64,000 nucleotides of DNA from Sphingomonadales bacterium EhC05 (GCA_001650955.1 LXYP01000002.1:186001-250000), one strand, 5' to 3'; positions 27,047-36,705 are shown, numbered from the stretch's first letter. The notes: generated by a model from the sequence alone, not told the origin. A program made the numbers and translations.

Positions 27047-28551
27047 TTCCTCGGGGCCTGCCTGCGATAACTCAGCGCTTCTGCCACATGAATGCGGCCC
27101 ACTTCGGCTGTTCCCGCAAGATCCGCAATCGTTCGCGCCACTCTTAACACGCGTGTATAGCCGCGCGCCGACAGCCGCATCGCCTCTGCTGCCTGTTTAA
27201 GCAAGGCCTGTCCCGGCTGATCGGGCGTGGCATATTTCTCAAGCGCGTCACCATCAATTTCGGCATTGGTCCGTGCGTCAATATCGCCATAGCGATGACG
27301 CTGAATATGTCGGGCGCTTGCAACCCGAGCCGCCACCTTGTCTGATCCTTCTGCCGGCGGCGGCATCGTGAGATCGCTGGCCGACAGAGCAGCCACTTCA
27401 ATATGCAGGTCGATTCTATCAAGCAAAGGGCCCGATACTTTCGCTTGATAATTCGCTGCACATCGCGCCGCACGGGAACAGGCAAGCGCAGCATCTCCGA
27501 GATGGCCACAGCGGCAGGGGTTCATCGCGGCAACCATCTGCACCCGGGCCGGGAATGTGACATGGGCATTGGCCCGCGCGATGCTGACCTCCCCGGTTTC
27601 CAGCGGTTGGCGCAGTGAGTCGAGCACCGGCCTTTGAAATTCGGGCAGTTCGTCAAGAAATAGCACGCCAAGATGCGCGAGACTGACCTCTCCCGGCCGG
27701 ACTTTCAGCCCACCGCCGACCAGAGCGGCCATCGAGGCACTATGATGGGGAGCCCGAAACGGGCGCTGGCGAGACATCTGCCCGCCTTCCAATGTGCCGG
27801 CAACAGACGCCACCATCGACACCTCGAGAGCTTCGCCCGGAGATAGAGGTGGCAGGATCCCCGGAAGGCAGGAAGCCAGAAGCGACTTTCCCGACCCGGG
27901 GGGACCGTTCATCAACAGATTATGACCACCGGCAGCGGCAATCTCCAAAGCCCGCTTGGCGGTCTCCTGGCCTTTTACCGCCTCCAGATCCGGACCATAT
28001 ACCGGTTCCGGCGCAGCGCCCGTCTCGGGCGGCATCAATATGGATTGACCTTTGAAATGGTTGAGCAAGGCCAGTAAATCCTTTGCGGCAAGCAGCTCAA
28101 CATTGCCGGCCCATGCCGCTTCCGACCCGTGTATTGCTGAGCAGATCAAACCCAAATCTGCACTCGAGGCATATAGGGCTGCCAATAATGCGCCCGGAGT
28201 CGCCGCGAGCCGACCATCCAGAGACAATTCCCCGACCACGATATAGCTCGCCAGCGTCTCTGCATCGATGATCCCCATCGCGCCGAGCAACGCCAGCGCG
28301 ATCGGCAGATCATAATGCGACCCTTCTTTTGGCAAGTCCGCGGGTGACAGGTTGATCGTGATCCGTTTGGGCGGCAGCGACAAGCCCATGGCCGCAATGG
28401 CAGCGCGGACCCGCTCCCGGCTTTCCGCGACGGCTTTATCCGGCAGGCCAACGACATTGAACGCAGGCAGCCCAGGGGCAACTTGGCATTGCACCTCCAC
28501 GCCGCGCGCTTCCAGTCCAAGATAGGCGACCGTTTGCACCAGAGCTACCAT
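27043..28551 (-). CDS. comM: YifB/ComM family AAA ATPase
   Basis: This 502-residue protein is a ComM/YifB-type ATPase: an N-terminal Lon-protease-like S5 fold domain (about 1-170), an AAA+ module with Walker A GPPGSGKSLLA, Walker B VLFLDELPEF, and a C-terminal Mg-chelatase-like domain with DRIDLHIEV and LSARGYTRVLRVARTIADL. In other bacteria ComM is a branch-migration helicase that aids natural transformation. It is often mislabelled as magnesium chelatase; no chlorophyll genes are here. Convergent with the small gene before it. Confidence 0.93.
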   Translation of the reverse strand: MVALVQTVAYLGLEARGVEVQCQVAPGLPAFNVVGLPDKAVAESRERVRAAIAAMGLSLPPKRITINLSPADLPKEGSHYDLPIALALLGAMGIIDAETLASYIVVGELSLDGRLAATPGALLAALYASSADLGLICSAIHGSEAAWAGNVELLAAKDLLALLNHFKGQSILMPPETGAAPEPVYGPDLEAVKGQETAKRALEIAAAGGHNLLMNGPPGSGKSLLASCLPGILPPLSPGEALEVSMVASVAGTLEGGQMSRQRPFRAPHHSASMAALVGGGLKVRPGEVSLAHLGVLFLDELPEFQRPVLDSLRQPLETGEVSIARANAHVTFPARVQMVAAMNPCRCGHLGDAALACSRAARCAANYQAKVSGPLLDRIDLHIEVAALSASDLTMPPPAEGSDKVAARVASARHIQRHRYGDIDARTNAEIDGDALEKYATPDQPGQALLKQAAEAMRLSARGYTRVLRVARTIADLAGTAEVGRIHVAEALSYRRQAPRN

Positions 28552-28728
28552 GACAAGTCATCTCGCTGCATATCTGTCTGTTTGGCGGCACGAATGGGCA
28601 GAGTCGAGCGGCAAGGCCTGCTTGGCCGAAACCGTCAAAACCTTGGGAAACGGCGGGTCTTGAAGGTTAATTCCCGCTAACCAGTGGCTATAACTTTTCC
28701 TCAAGCGATGGGGTGCAGAACCATCGTC

Positions 28729-29460
28729 ATGAAATCAGGCACACAGACCAAGGCTCCCCAAAAAAGTCAGTCCGCCAGCGGCTTGAGCAGCGGCCTTTTC
28801 GTTGGCGCGTTCATGTTCATTGCATTTCTGCTGTTACCGACCAACCCGGCCGATGCCGCAAGCAGCTATGTCGTGACCGAAACGGTCGAGACGCTGGAAT
28901 ATGAAATATTCGAACCTGCGGCTCCAACAATATCGAACTTCCCGACATTGGCTCAATATGGGCCCTTCCGGGTTGTCGCGCCAGCCATTGCCGAAATGTC
29001 GGGCACCGTGGACAGCTATACGCCCGCGGTTTTCCAGCAAATGATTGCACAATATCCGGCTATCAAACATATTGAGATGATCGATTGCGATGGCTCGGTG
29101 GATGAGGAAGCGAATCTCAACCTTGCGCGGATGATCCGGCGCGCCGGCATCAGCACGCATGTGCCTGCACATGGCTCGGTCCGGTCCGGAGCGGTCGAGC
29201 TTTTTCTGGCCGGGGTTCGCCGAACCGCCGACCCCAAGGCGGAATTCATTGTCCACAGCTGGATGGATGAGAATGGCCGCGAGGCAAGCGACTATCCTGC
29301 CAGCGACCCGGTCCACGCCGAATATCTCGACTATTATGCAGAGATGGGTGTGCCCGCTCCGACGGCCCAAGCCTTTTATGCGCTAACCAACAGCGTGCCA
29401 TTTTCCGAGCAATTGCGGCTGTCCCGCAATGATATGGCCCGCTTCCAACTCGTCCATTGA
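28729..29460 (+). CDS. Periplasmic ClpP-fold (COG3904-like) protein
   Basis: The 243-residue protein has an N-terminal hydrophobic segment (LFVGAFMFIAFLLLPTNPADAA) that is a signal peptide or anchor. The rest matches the periplasmic ClpP/crotonase-fold group related to COG3904: GTVDSYTPAVFQQMIAQYP, DCDGSVDEEANLNLARMIRR, GSVRSGAVELFLAGVRR and FIVHSWMDENG. A Ser in VRSGA stands where the nucleophile is expected and the His in VHSW fits the base, so it may be a serine peptidase. The frame is open to a GTG at 28684; the ATG at 28729 is chosen for the signal peptide. Substrate unknown. Confidence 0.65.
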   Translation: MKSGTQTKAPQKSQSASGLSSGLFVGAFMFIAFLLLPTNPADAASSYVVTETVETLEYEIFEPAAPTISNFPTLAQYGPFRVVAPAIAEMSGTVDSYTPAVFQQMIAQYPAIKHIEMIDCDGSVDEEANLNLARMIRRAGISTHVPAHGSVRSGAVELFLAGVRRTADPKAEFIVHSWMDENGREASDYPASDPVHAEYLDYYAEMGVPAPTAQAFYALTNSVPFSEQLRLSRNDMARFQLVH

Positions 29461-29581
29461 GGCCCCTCTCACAGTTAACGTTCACACTATATCCATAATA
29501 TTTGCCATAATTCGATGACACGAGCGAATTAATCGACGGCGCTGCTTGCAGGCCATGTTGCGATGCACCAAATGGATAGTG

Positions 29582-29917
29582 ATGGACGAGGAAAAACAGA
29601 AGAAACGCTGGCGCTATACGTCGGGATCGCGACTCGCGCTCTCGGTGATCGGATTCGCGCTGATTCTGATCTCACCGATCATCGGTGCGATTCCCGGTCC
29701 CGGCTTCATCATCGTTTTCCCAATCGGACTGGCCCTGGTCCTGCAAAATTCGCGCTGGGCGAAGAAACGCTATGTTGATTTCAAGCGGCGTTTTCCAAAT
29801 TATGGAAAATGGACCGATTGGGCGATGCGCAGGCGGCATCATAAGAAACTGCCCGAGGATTTCGAATTGCCCTATTTCGGCAAGATAAAGGCCAATGACA
29901 AAGACAAGAAAATCTAG
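29582..29917 (+). CDS. PGPGW-type small transmembrane protein
   Basis: This 111-residue protein has two transmembrane stretches (about 20-38 and 43-58) around GAIPGPGFIIVFPIGLALVL, resembling the PGPGW family of putative membrane proteins. The tail is basic (KKRYVDFKRRFPNYGKW, RRRHHKK). The ATG at 29582 is preferred over a TTG at 29546, which gives a short unlikely extension. Function unknown. It precedes the rpmH leader region. Confidence 0.7.
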   Translation: MDEEKQKKRWRYTSGSRLALSVIGFALILISPIIGAIPGPGFIIVFPIGLALVLQNSRWAKKRYVDFKRRFPNYGKWTDWAMRRRHHKKLPEDFELPYFGKIKANDKDKKI

Positions 29918-30053
29918 TTATCCAGCGCTATCTCGGTGCGGCCAAAGCCGTGGCCATCACTAGCGGCTGCGATTTGCTCCCCTGTCCGCCGAGCGTGCGC
30001 GCGGCGGCAAGATGACAAGGGCTGATGTCGCGTTCAAAATAACCGGCTAACGC

Positions 30054-30122
30054 TTGACTTTCTGCCTTTCTCCTCCTAATCGCAGCGACCAACAGGCGGT
30101 CGCGGCTTTGCGCGGCTTTTTT
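30054..30122 (+). promoter_or_regulatory. Possible rpmH promoter and leader hairpin
   Basis: TTGACT at 30054-30059 and TAATCG at 30077-30082 are separated by 17 bases and could serve as -35 and -10 boxes. The hairpin GCGACC/GGTCGC at 30085-30103 with a 7-base loop lies 48 bases before the rpmH start, and a T6 run follows at 30117-30122. The T-run is too far from the stem for a simple terminator. Promoter placement is inferred from the sequence only. Confidence 0.35.
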
Positions 30123-30150
30123 ATTGATATTTTGATTTAGGATTTTCGCG

Positions 30151-30285
30151 ATGAAGCGCACATTTCAACCAAGCCGACTGGTTCGCAAACGGCGCCATGG
30201 TTTCCGCGCCCGTAAAGCCACTGTCGGAGGCCGCAAAGTATTGGCAGCCCGCCGCCTTCGTGGCCGCAAGAAGCTCTCTGCCTGA
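30151..30285 (+). CDS. rpmH: 50S ribosomal protein L34
   Basis: L34 is a 44-residue, very basic protein of the large ribosomal subunit. Translating from the ATG at 30151 gives [20 protein letters not shown] and ends [12 protein letters not shown], a full match to the bacterial L34 pattern. It is too short for many gene callers. It heads the conserved rpmH-rnpA-yidD-yidC-engB order. The ribonuclease P gene follows; its open frame extends back into rpmH in another frame. Confidence 0.98.
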   Translation: MKRTFQPSRLVRKRRHGFRARKATVGGRKVLAARRLRGRKKLSA

Positions 30286-30346
30286 AGCCAGCAACTCCGA
30301 CCCTCTGCTTGCTGAAGGGTCCGATTCGAATCTGCGCGACTCTGCT

Positions 30347-30727
30347 GTGACAGATTCCACAGCATATCATGCGCCATCCATTGAAGTGATTCGCAAGCGT
30401 TCCGATTTCCTTGCCGCGAATCGCGGCAAAAGATTCGTCACACCCAATTTCATATTGCTCGCCCGCAAGCGGCGCCCTGGCCATCCCATCTCGGATGATA
30501 ATATGCGCTACGGGATCACCATAACCAAGAAAATCGGCAATGCAGTCACACGCAACCGGATGAAAAGACGATTTCGGGCGTTGCTCGCCGAATTGCTGCC
30601 GGAATTGGGCATTTCAGGCGTCGACCATATCATGATTGGCCGAAAACAGAATGACGAACGTGATTTCGAAGCGCTGAAGGCAGATCTCGAAAAAGGTCTG
30701 CGGCATCTCACCAGAAAGCTTTCGTGA
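30347..30727 (+). CDS. rnpA: Ribonuclease P protein component
   Basis: RnpA binds RNase P RNA and helps mature tRNA 5' ends. The core reads [19 protein letters not shown] at the start and [20 protein letters not shown], the family signature. The frame stays open back to an ATG at 30197 inside rpmH, giving 176 residues; this extension is low-complexity and unlike the family. The GTG at 30347 gives 126 residues, the usual size, so I prefer it, though no strong ribosome site supports it. The stop overlaps yidD (GTGA). Confidence 0.9.
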   Translation: MTDSTAYHAPSIEVIRKRSDFLAANRGKRFVTPNFILLARKRRPGHPISDDNMRYGITITKKIGNAVTRNRMKRRFRALLAELLPELGISGVDHIMIGRKQNDERDFEALKADLEKGLRHLTRKLS

Positions 30728-30942
30728 AGATGTCTAGACGCATCGTGATATTCTTCGTTCGCTGCTGGCAATGGGGGCCTTCGCGGATATTGCCGCCGAC
30801 CTGTCGCTATCAACCGACCTGCAGTTCCTATGCGATAGAAGCTATCGAGAAACATGGTGCAATTAGGGGTAGCTGGTTGGCAGCGAAACGGCTATTGCGC
30901 TGTCATCCATGGGGAGGCTCGGGATATGACCCAGTGCCTTGA
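30724..30942 (+). CDS. yidD: Membrane protein insertion efficiency factor YidD
   Basis: YidD is a small membrane-associated protein that helps YidC insert proteins. The 72-residue product has the core [22 protein letters not shown] and [17 protein letters not shown], with its conserved cysteines. It starts at GTG (30724), overlapping the rnpA stop, or at the ATG two codons later. It sits between rnpA and yidC as in most bacteria. Confidence 0.95.
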   Translation: MKMSRRIVIFFVRCWQWGPSRILPPTCRYQPTCSSYAIEAIEKHGAIRGSWLAAKRLLRCHPWGGSGYDPVP

Positions 30943-30996
30943 TAACCCAACACACCAATCTTACTTCCAGACAGTAGCCGAAAACAGGATATTCTA

Positions 30997-32817
30997 GTGG
31001 ACGACAAGCGTAATATCATCATGGCGGTGCTGCTCACCGGTATCATCCTCTTTGGCTGGCCCGTCCTGATGGAAACATTTTTCCCGGACATGGTGAACAA
31101 GAATGAAGCGGTTGAACAGTCCGCCGATGGATCGGGTCCAGTGGCTGGCGACGGATCAGCTCCTGCCGTATCCACAACGCCCGGCGCGGCGACGATCGCC
31201 ACCGGAGCCGCAGCAAGCCAGATACGCGCGCTTCCAGCCGTTCTCCGTGAAAATCCGCGCGTTTTGATCGAAACCCCGCGCGTAAAAGGCTCGATCAATC
31301 TCCAAGGCGGACGCATTGATGATCTCACCCTCAGCGATCATACGGTAGATATGGACCCGGACAGTGAACCAGTCCGGCTATTCTCTCCATCCGGTACCAA
31401 AGACGCCTATTTCAGTCGCTTTGGCTGGGCTGGCGATGGCGTTGCTGTACCTGATGACAATACGGTCTGGACGACCGATCAAAGCAAATTGACGCCTGAC
31501 ACGCCGGTCACGCTCAGCTGGTCCAATGATACCGGTCAAACCTATGCGATCAAATTGGCCATCGATGAAAATTACCTGATCACGGCCGAACAGACCGCCA
31601 CCAATCGCGGCGAAAATGCGATTGCGCTCAATCCCTTCGGACTGTTGAGCCGCGTCCGCGACCTTGCAACGGTACCGACGGTAGAGCAGGACAGCTGGAC
31701 CATCCATATCGGCCCGATGGGTGTATTCGATGGGACTGCCAGTTTCGACTATGACTATGATGATGTCCTGGAAGCCGGGGCCGCCGGGATGGCCGCCGAT
31801 GCGACCGGTGGCTGGATTGGATTTACCGACAGATATTGGCTTGGTGCCCTCATTCCGACCGGCAAGGGGAAGATTGAAGCCAAGTTCCGTGCCGGTAGTG
31901 GTGACATCTTCCAGACCCAGATTGCCCGCGAGAACGCGCAAGTTATCGCGCCAGGAAAAGCACTTACCACAACCACGCGACTGTTCGCCGGGGCGAAAGA
32001 AACCGCGCTGCTCGATACCTATAAAGATCAATATAATATTCCTCTGCTCGACCGCGCGGTCGACTGGGGCTGGTTCTATTGGTTCGAGAAACCGCTTTTC
32101 TACCTGCTCAACTGGCTATTTGAATTGGTTGGCAATTTTGGCGTCGCAATCATCCTGATGACCTTCATCGTGCGCGGAATCATGTTCCCGATCGCCCAGA
32201 AGCAATTTGCCTCAATGGCCCAGATGCGGGCGGTTCAGCCCAAGATGAAAGCGGTTCAGGAACGCCACAAAGACGACAAACAAAAGCAGCAGCAGGAAAT
32301 CATGAAGCTGTACAAGGACGAGAAGGTCAATCCGCTGGGGGGCTGTCTGCCGATCTTCCTCCAGATTCCGATCTTCTTCGCGCTATATAAAGTGCTGATG
32401 CTGTCGATCGAAATGCGGCACCAGCCATTTGCTCTGTGGATCCAGGATCTCAGCGCGCCTGATCCGCTGACACCGATCAATCTGTTCGGCCTATTGCCGT
32501 TCGATCCTCCGGCGATGATCGCAGTGGGGATATTGCCGATATTGATGGGCATCACGATGCACCTCCAGTTCAAGCTCAATCCCGCACCGATGGATGAGAT
32601 GCAGCAGAAGATATTCAGCTTCATGCCATGGATATTGGTGTTCATCATGGCGCCATTTGCCGCGGGTCTGCAGCTCTACTGGACGGTCTCCAACATTCTG
32701 ACCATTGCCCAGCAAAAGTGGCTCTATTCCCGTCATCCGCAAATGAAGGAAATGATGGCCAAGGAAGCCGAAGAAAAGGCACGGAAGGCAAAAGCCGAAG
32801 CCGAGGCTAAGAGCTAG
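30997..32817 (+). CDS. yidC: Membrane protein insertase YidC
   Basis: YidC inserts and folds inner-membrane proteins, alone or with SecYEG. The 606-residue protein has an N-terminal transmembrane helix (about 6-24), a large periplasmic beta domain (about 60-350) and the conserved C-terminal five-helix insertase region with NFGVAIILMTFIVRG, KEVKPLGGCLP-type KVNPLGGCLP and LQLYWTVSNILTIAQQ. The tail is charged. The start is GTG. It belongs to the rpmH block, followed four bases later by engB. Confidence 0.97.
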   Translation: MDDKRNIIMAVLLTGIILFGWPVLMETFFPDMVNKNEAVEQSADGSGPVAGDGSAPAVSTTPGAATIATGAAASQIRALPAVLRENPRVLIETPRVKGSINLQGGRIDDLTLSDHTVDMDPDSEPVRLFSPSGTKDAYFSRFGWAGDGVAVPDDNTVWTTDQSKLTPDTPVTLSWSNDTGQTYAIKLAIDENYLITAEQTATNRGENAIALNPFGLLSRVRDLATVPTVEQDSWTIHIGPMGVFDGTASFDYDYDDVLEAGAAGMAADATGGWIGFTDRYWLGALIPTGKGKIEAKFRAGSGDIFQTQIARENAQVIAPGKALTTTTRLFAGAKETALLDTYKDQYNIPLLDRAVDWGWFYWFEKPLFYLLNWLFELVGNFGVAIILMTFIVRGIMFPIAQKQFASMAQMRAVQPKMKAVQERHKDDKQKQQQEIMKLYKDEKVNPLGGCLPIFLQIPIFFALYKVLMLSIEMRHQPFALWIQDLSAPDPLTPINLFGLLPFDPPAMIAVGILPILMGITMHLQFKLNPAPMDEMQQKIFSFMPWILVFIMAPFAAGLQLYWTVSNILTIAQQKWLYSRHPQMKEMMAKEAEEKARKAKAEAEAKS

Positions 32818-32821
32818 ACCC

Positions 32822-33442
32822 TTGGAACCTCTTCATCCCAAAATCTTCTCGGGTCCGATCAGTTTTCTGAAATCGGCGCCGCAGCTGCAATTTTTGCCAG
32901 ATCCGAAAGTACCGGAGATCGCATTTGCAGGACGGTCCAACGTCGGCAAGTCTTCGCTGATCAACGCGCTCACCAATCGTAACGGTTTGGCACGTACGTC
33001 GAATACACCCGGCCGGACCCAGGAACTTAATTTCTTTGATATCGGGGATCCGCTGACCTTCCGGATTTGCGATATGCCAGGCTATGGCTATGCCAAAGCT
33101 CCGCCCAAAGTGGTCCAGAAATGGCGCTATCTGATCAATGATTATCTGCGGGGGCGTCAGGTGCTCAAGCGGACTTTTGTGCTGATCGACAGCCGCCACG
33201 GGATCAAACCGGTGGATGAAGAAATTTTCGACATGCTCGACAAGGCAGCGGTTAGCTACCGGATTGTGATGACCAAGGCAGACAAGGTCAAACAGGAAGA
33301 ACTTGATGTGACTGCGGAAAAGGTCGCGGCCATGGCCAAGAAACATCCCGCAGCCCATCCTGAATTATTGCTGACCTCATCAGAAAAAAAACAGGGCATC
33401 GATGATTTGCGCCGCGCGGTGCTGGACGCCGTTACCGCCTGA
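32822..33442 (+). CDS. engB: Ribosome biogenesis GTP-binding protein EngB/YihA
   Basis: EngB is an essential GTPase in large-subunit assembly. The 206-residue protein carries G1 GRSNVGKSS, G2 region ARTSNTPGRTQ, G3 DMPGYGYA and G4 TKADK. The start is TTG at 32822, four bases after the yidC stop; no ATG is available before the G1 motif, so TTG is the likely start. Expression is probably coupled to yidC. Confidence 0.96.
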   Translation: MEPLHPKIFSGPISFLKSAPQLQFLPDPKVPEIAFAGRSNVGKSSLINALTNRNGLARTSNTPGRTQELNFFDIGDPLTFRICDMPGYGYAKAPPKVVQKWRYLINDYLRGRQVLKRTFVLIDSRHGIKPVDEEIFDMLDKAAVSYRIVMTKADKVKQEELDVTAEKVAAMAKKHPAAHPELLLTSSEKKQGIDDLRRAVLDAVTA

Positions 33443-33538
33443 ATCATCGGCACGTCCGATTCCTCTCTATCCGAACAGCTAAGTCCATGTGGCAGATTCG
33501 CGCTTTCGCTGAAATGCCGACTCGGCTAGGCTATTTGG

Positions 33539-34210
33539 ATGAAACTGATAATTGGAAATAAAGCCTATTCCAGCTGGTCGATGCGCGGCTGGCTCGCCTG
33601 CAAACAGTCCGGCCTGTCTTTTGAAGAATTGATCACCCCGCTATTTGGCGAAGACTGGGATGATGTCAGGCTGAGCGAGAATTTCGCGCCCTCGGGCGGC
33701 AAGGTCCCGATTCTCTGGGATGGCGAAACGGTGGTCTGGGACAGTATGGCGATCGTCGACTGGCTTGCCGACAAGACCCACCGCGATCGATTCTGGCCGA
33801 AAGATGAAACCGCGCGCGGCATGGCCCGTTCGATGACGGCTGAAATGCACAGCAGCTTCATGGCGCTACGCCGACAATGCCCGATGAATACCCGGAAAAT
33901 CTACGAAGGCCTGACTTTCAGCGACGACGTGAATGCAGATGCTGCCCGGATCATCGAGCTTTGGGCGCAGGCCCGCGCCCGCTTCGGCAGCGGTGGACCG
34001 TTTCTGTTCGGCACTTATGGCGCGGCCGATATCATGTATGCCCCGATTGTATCTCGCTTTCAGACTTATGGATTTCGTCTGCCGGGATTTGCCACCAGCT
34101 ATATGCAGACCATTCTCGACCATGAATGGACAATGCAATGGATGGAAGCGGCCCAAGAAGAGCCATGGGTGATTGAACGTTTGGAAAAAACTGAAGCATC
34201 GGAAAGCTGA
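33539..34210 (+). CDS. Glutathione S-transferase family protein
   Basis: The 223-residue product has the GST fold: MKLIIGNKAYSSWSMRGWLA with a Ser-rich N-terminal active-site region as in zeta/theta-like GSTs, APSGGKVPILWDGETVVWDS with the cis-proline and Asp-Ser glutathione contacts, and a helical C-terminal domain. This sequence group, with the KAYSSWSMR start, is common in alphaproteobacteria; substrate unknown. It is followed closely by dapE but probably has no role in lysine synthesis. Confidence 0.88.
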   Translation: MKLIIGNKAYSSWSMRGWLACKQSGLSFEELITPLFGEDWDDVRLSENFAPSGGKVPILWDGETVVWDSMAIVDWLADKTHRDRFWPKDETARGMARSMTAEMHSSFMALRRQCPMNTRKIYEGLTFSDDVNADAARIIELWAQARARFGSGGPFLFGTYGAADIMYAPIVSRFQTYGFRLPGFATSYMQTILDHEWTMQWMEAAQEEPWVIERLEKTEASES

Positions 34211-34219
34211 GCCATCAAT

Positions 34220-35428
34220 ATGACCCGTCCCAATGTCGTCGATCTGGCCAGCAGGCTGATCTCTCACGCTAGCATTACACCGGCCACAGGCAGCGTTTTT
34301 GACGAAATGGAAGCCATGCTGCGACCACTTGGTTTTACCGTGACCCGCTTCCTCGCTGGCGATGAACTATCCGACCGGGAGCAGGGTGGCCCCGTCGAAA
34401 ATCTCTTCGCGATTCGCAAAGGCGCCGCCGCTTCGCGGCATCTTGCCTTTGCCGGCCATCTCGACGTCGTCCCACCCGGCGAAGGCTGGCAAACCGACCC
34501 GTTTGTTCCTGAAGTCCAGGGGGATTTGCTCTATGGGCGCGGCGCCGTCGACATGAAGGGCAGCATTGCCGCCTTTGTCAGCGCTTTGCATGATCTGCCC
34601 GAAGACCTCGGCACGATCAGCTTGATCATCACTGGCGATGAAGAAGGGCCCGCCCGCTTTGGCACGGTCGCGCTGATGGATTATATGGCGCAACATGCCA
34701 TTGCCCCGGACATTTGCGTGGTTGGCGAGCCGACCTCGGTCAACCGTCTCGGCGATATGATGAAGATCGGACGGCGCGGCTCGGTCAATATGTGGATCAC
34801 CGTCAACGGCACCCAGGGCCATGTCGCCTATCCCCATAATGCGGACAATCCGATCACCAAATTGGGCAAGATTCTCAGCGCGATTGATGGGTTGAAGCTT
34901 GACGAGGGCACCGACTGGTTCCAGCCCAGCAATATTGAATTTACCGAAATCAATGCCCAGAATCCTGCGCATAATGTCATCCCCGCAAAAGCCGAAGCAA
35001 GACTGTCGATCCGGTTCAATGACCAGCATAGCGGTGCCAGCCTGTCCGACATGATCCGGGATATCGTCGAACATCATGGCGGGGAACTGCACCCGATCAT
35101 CTCGGGGGAACCCTTTCTGACTCCGCCAGGTGAACTGTCTGAATTGCTGGTCAAAGCGATCTCCGATGTGACGGGTGTCGAACCCGAGCTCTCCACCACC
35201 GGCGGCACCTCCGACGCGCGTTTCCTGTCCAAAATCGTTCCGGTTGTCGAATTTGGCTTGTGCAATGCGACGATGCACAAGCTTGACGAAGCGGTTGCGA
35301 CAGATGATTTGGAACAGCTCGCAAAAATCTATGCGCTGGCTGTGCAACGCGCCTTGTGCGAACCCGCTGACACGCGATCGCTCAACATCCAGACGGCACA
35401 ATCGCCCAGCAAAGGGGAAACTTCGTGA
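34220..35428 (+). CDS. dapE: Succinyl-diaminopimelate desuccinylase
   Basis: DapE hydrolyses N-succinyl-LL-diaminopimelate in lysine and peptidoglycan synthesis. The 402-residue M20 zinc hydrolase has the ligand motifs FAGHLDVVPPG, GRGAVDMKG, GDEEGPA and CNATMHKLDE, and the dimerisation domain with NGTQGHVAYPHNADNP. It acts after lysC (8896) in the same pathway. Its stop overlaps the next gene's GTG (GTGA). Confidence 0.95.
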   Translation: MTRPNVVDLASRLISHASITPATGSVFDEMEAMLRPLGFTVTRFLAGDELSDREQGGPVENLFAIRKGAAASRHLAFAGHLDVVPPGEGWQTDPFVPEVQGDLLYGRGAVDMKGSIAAFVSALHDLPEDLGTISLIITGDEEGPARFGTVALMDYMAQHAIAPDICVVGEPTSVNRLGDMMKIGRRGSVNMWITVNGTQGHVAYPHNADNPITKLGKILSAIDGLKLDEGTDWFQPSNIEFTEINAQNPAHNVIPAKAEARLSIRFNDQHSGASLSDMIRDIVEHHGGELHPIISGEPFLTPPGELSELLVKAISDVTGVEPELSTTGGTSDARFLSKIVPVVEFGLCNATMHKLDEAVATDDLEQLAKIYALAVQRALCEPADTRSLNIQTAQSPSKGETS

Positions 35429-36702
35429 AATTCAAGATGCTTGCCGCTGCCACCGCAGCAATTTTCATGATGCCGTCAGCCGCAAATGCCGACACGCTGG
35501 TCATCAAAGCGGCTGCCATGGTCGATGTTGAAAATGGCGTCTTGGTCGCAAATCCGGCGATTACCGTCACCGATGGCACAATCACGTCGATCGCTTCTGG
35601 TTCGACCAGCTCGCCCGACGGATCAAAGATTATTGATCTGGGGAATAAGACAATCCTGCCGGGGTTGATCGACATGCATGTCCATTTCATGGGCAAGGCA
35701 ACCGATCAGGGCTATCGGCGCCTGGTCATTTCGCATGAACGGGCTGCGATCACCGGTGTGATGAATGCCCGCACCACCCTGCTCGCGGGCTTTACGACGG
35801 TGCGCAATGTCGGCGCACCCAGTTTTTCCGATGTCGCGTTGCGCGATGCGATTGCCGAGGGCGACGTGCCGGGCCCGCGGATGTTTGTCGCTGGTCCATC
35901 GATCGGGATCACCGGCGGTCATTGCAGCGACAATAATCTGCTTCCCGAGGAATTTGGCATTGTCGGTGAAGGCGTCGCCGACGGTCCCTGGGCGGTGCGC
36001 ACCAAGGTTCGCCGCAACATCAAATATGGCGTCGACCTGATCAAGACCTGTTCAACCGGCGGCGTCCTCTCCAAAGGCACACAGGTTGGCGCGCCGCAAT
36101 ATACGGTCGAGGAGCTGACCGCGCTTACCGAGGAAGCCCATAGCCATGGCCGCAAGGTCGCCTCCCATGCCCATGGCGCAGAGGGCATTATCAACGCGCT
36201 CAAAGCCGGTGTCGACACGATCGAACATGCCAGTTTCATTTCCGATGAAGGCATTGAAATGGCCAAGCGCCAGGGCACTTATCTGTCGATGGATATCTAC
36301 AATACCGAATATATTCTGGGCGAAGGCGAAAAGGCCGGCTTTCTCGAGGAGAGTCTCGCCAAGGAACGGATGACCGGCGCCACGCAGCGGGAGAGTTTCC
36401 GCCGGGCGCATGAAGCTGGCGTGAAAATGGTGATGGGCACCGATGCCGGGGTCTATCCGCATGGCGACAATGCCAAGCAACTCTCGCGCATGGTCCGCTT
36501 TGGCATGACCCCGGCGCAGGCCTTGCGCGCCGCCACCTATAATGCCGCGGATGCGCTCGGCCAAAAAGGCAGGTTCGGAACAATTCGCATCGGCGCGGCG
36601 GCGGACATTATCGCGGTCGACGGCAATCCGCTGGAAGATGTGACGCTCCTGGAAAATATTCCGTTCGTGATGAAAGAAGGCGTCATATATAAGTCTGAGT
36701 GA
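35425..36702 (+). CDS. Secreted amidohydrolase (Xaa-Pro dipeptidase-like)
   Basis: The 425-residue protein has a signal peptide (1-20, SAANA) and an amidohydrolase TIM-barrel: HVHFMG as the HxH site, a Lys in DLIKTCSTGGV as bridging ligand candidate, HAHGAEG and GTDAGVYPHG with the final Asp. The group includes Xaa-Pro dipeptidases and imidazolonepropionase-like enzymes; the secreted location suggests peptide or amide scavenging. The start is GTG, overlapping the dapE stop, after an AAGGGG ribosome site. Confidence 0.88.
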   Translation: MKFKMLAAATAAIFMMPSAANADTLVIKAAAMVDVENGVLVANPAITVTDGTITSIASGSTSSPDGSKIIDLGNKTILPGLIDMHVHFMGKATDQGYRRLVISHERAAITGVMNARTTLLAGFTTVRNVGAPSFSDVALRDAIAEGDVPGPRMFVAGPSIGITGGHCSDNNLLPEEFGIVGEGVADGPWAVRTKVRRNIKYGVDLIKTCSTGGVLSKGTQVGAPQYTVEELTALTEEAHSHGRKVASHAHGAEGIINALKAGVDTIEHASFISDEGIEMAKRQGTYLSMDIYNTEYILGEGEKAGFLEESLAKERMTGATQRESFRRAHEAGVKMVMGTDAGVYPHGDNAKQLSRMVRFGMTPAQALRAATYNAADALGQKGRFGTIRIGAAADIIAVDGNPLEDVTLLENIPFVMKEGVIYKSE

Positions 36703-36705
36703 CGC

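Noticed and set aside
27043-28551. Reading the AAA ATPase as magnesium chelatase
   Set aside because: Domain order is ComM/YifB type and no chlorophyll genes are present.
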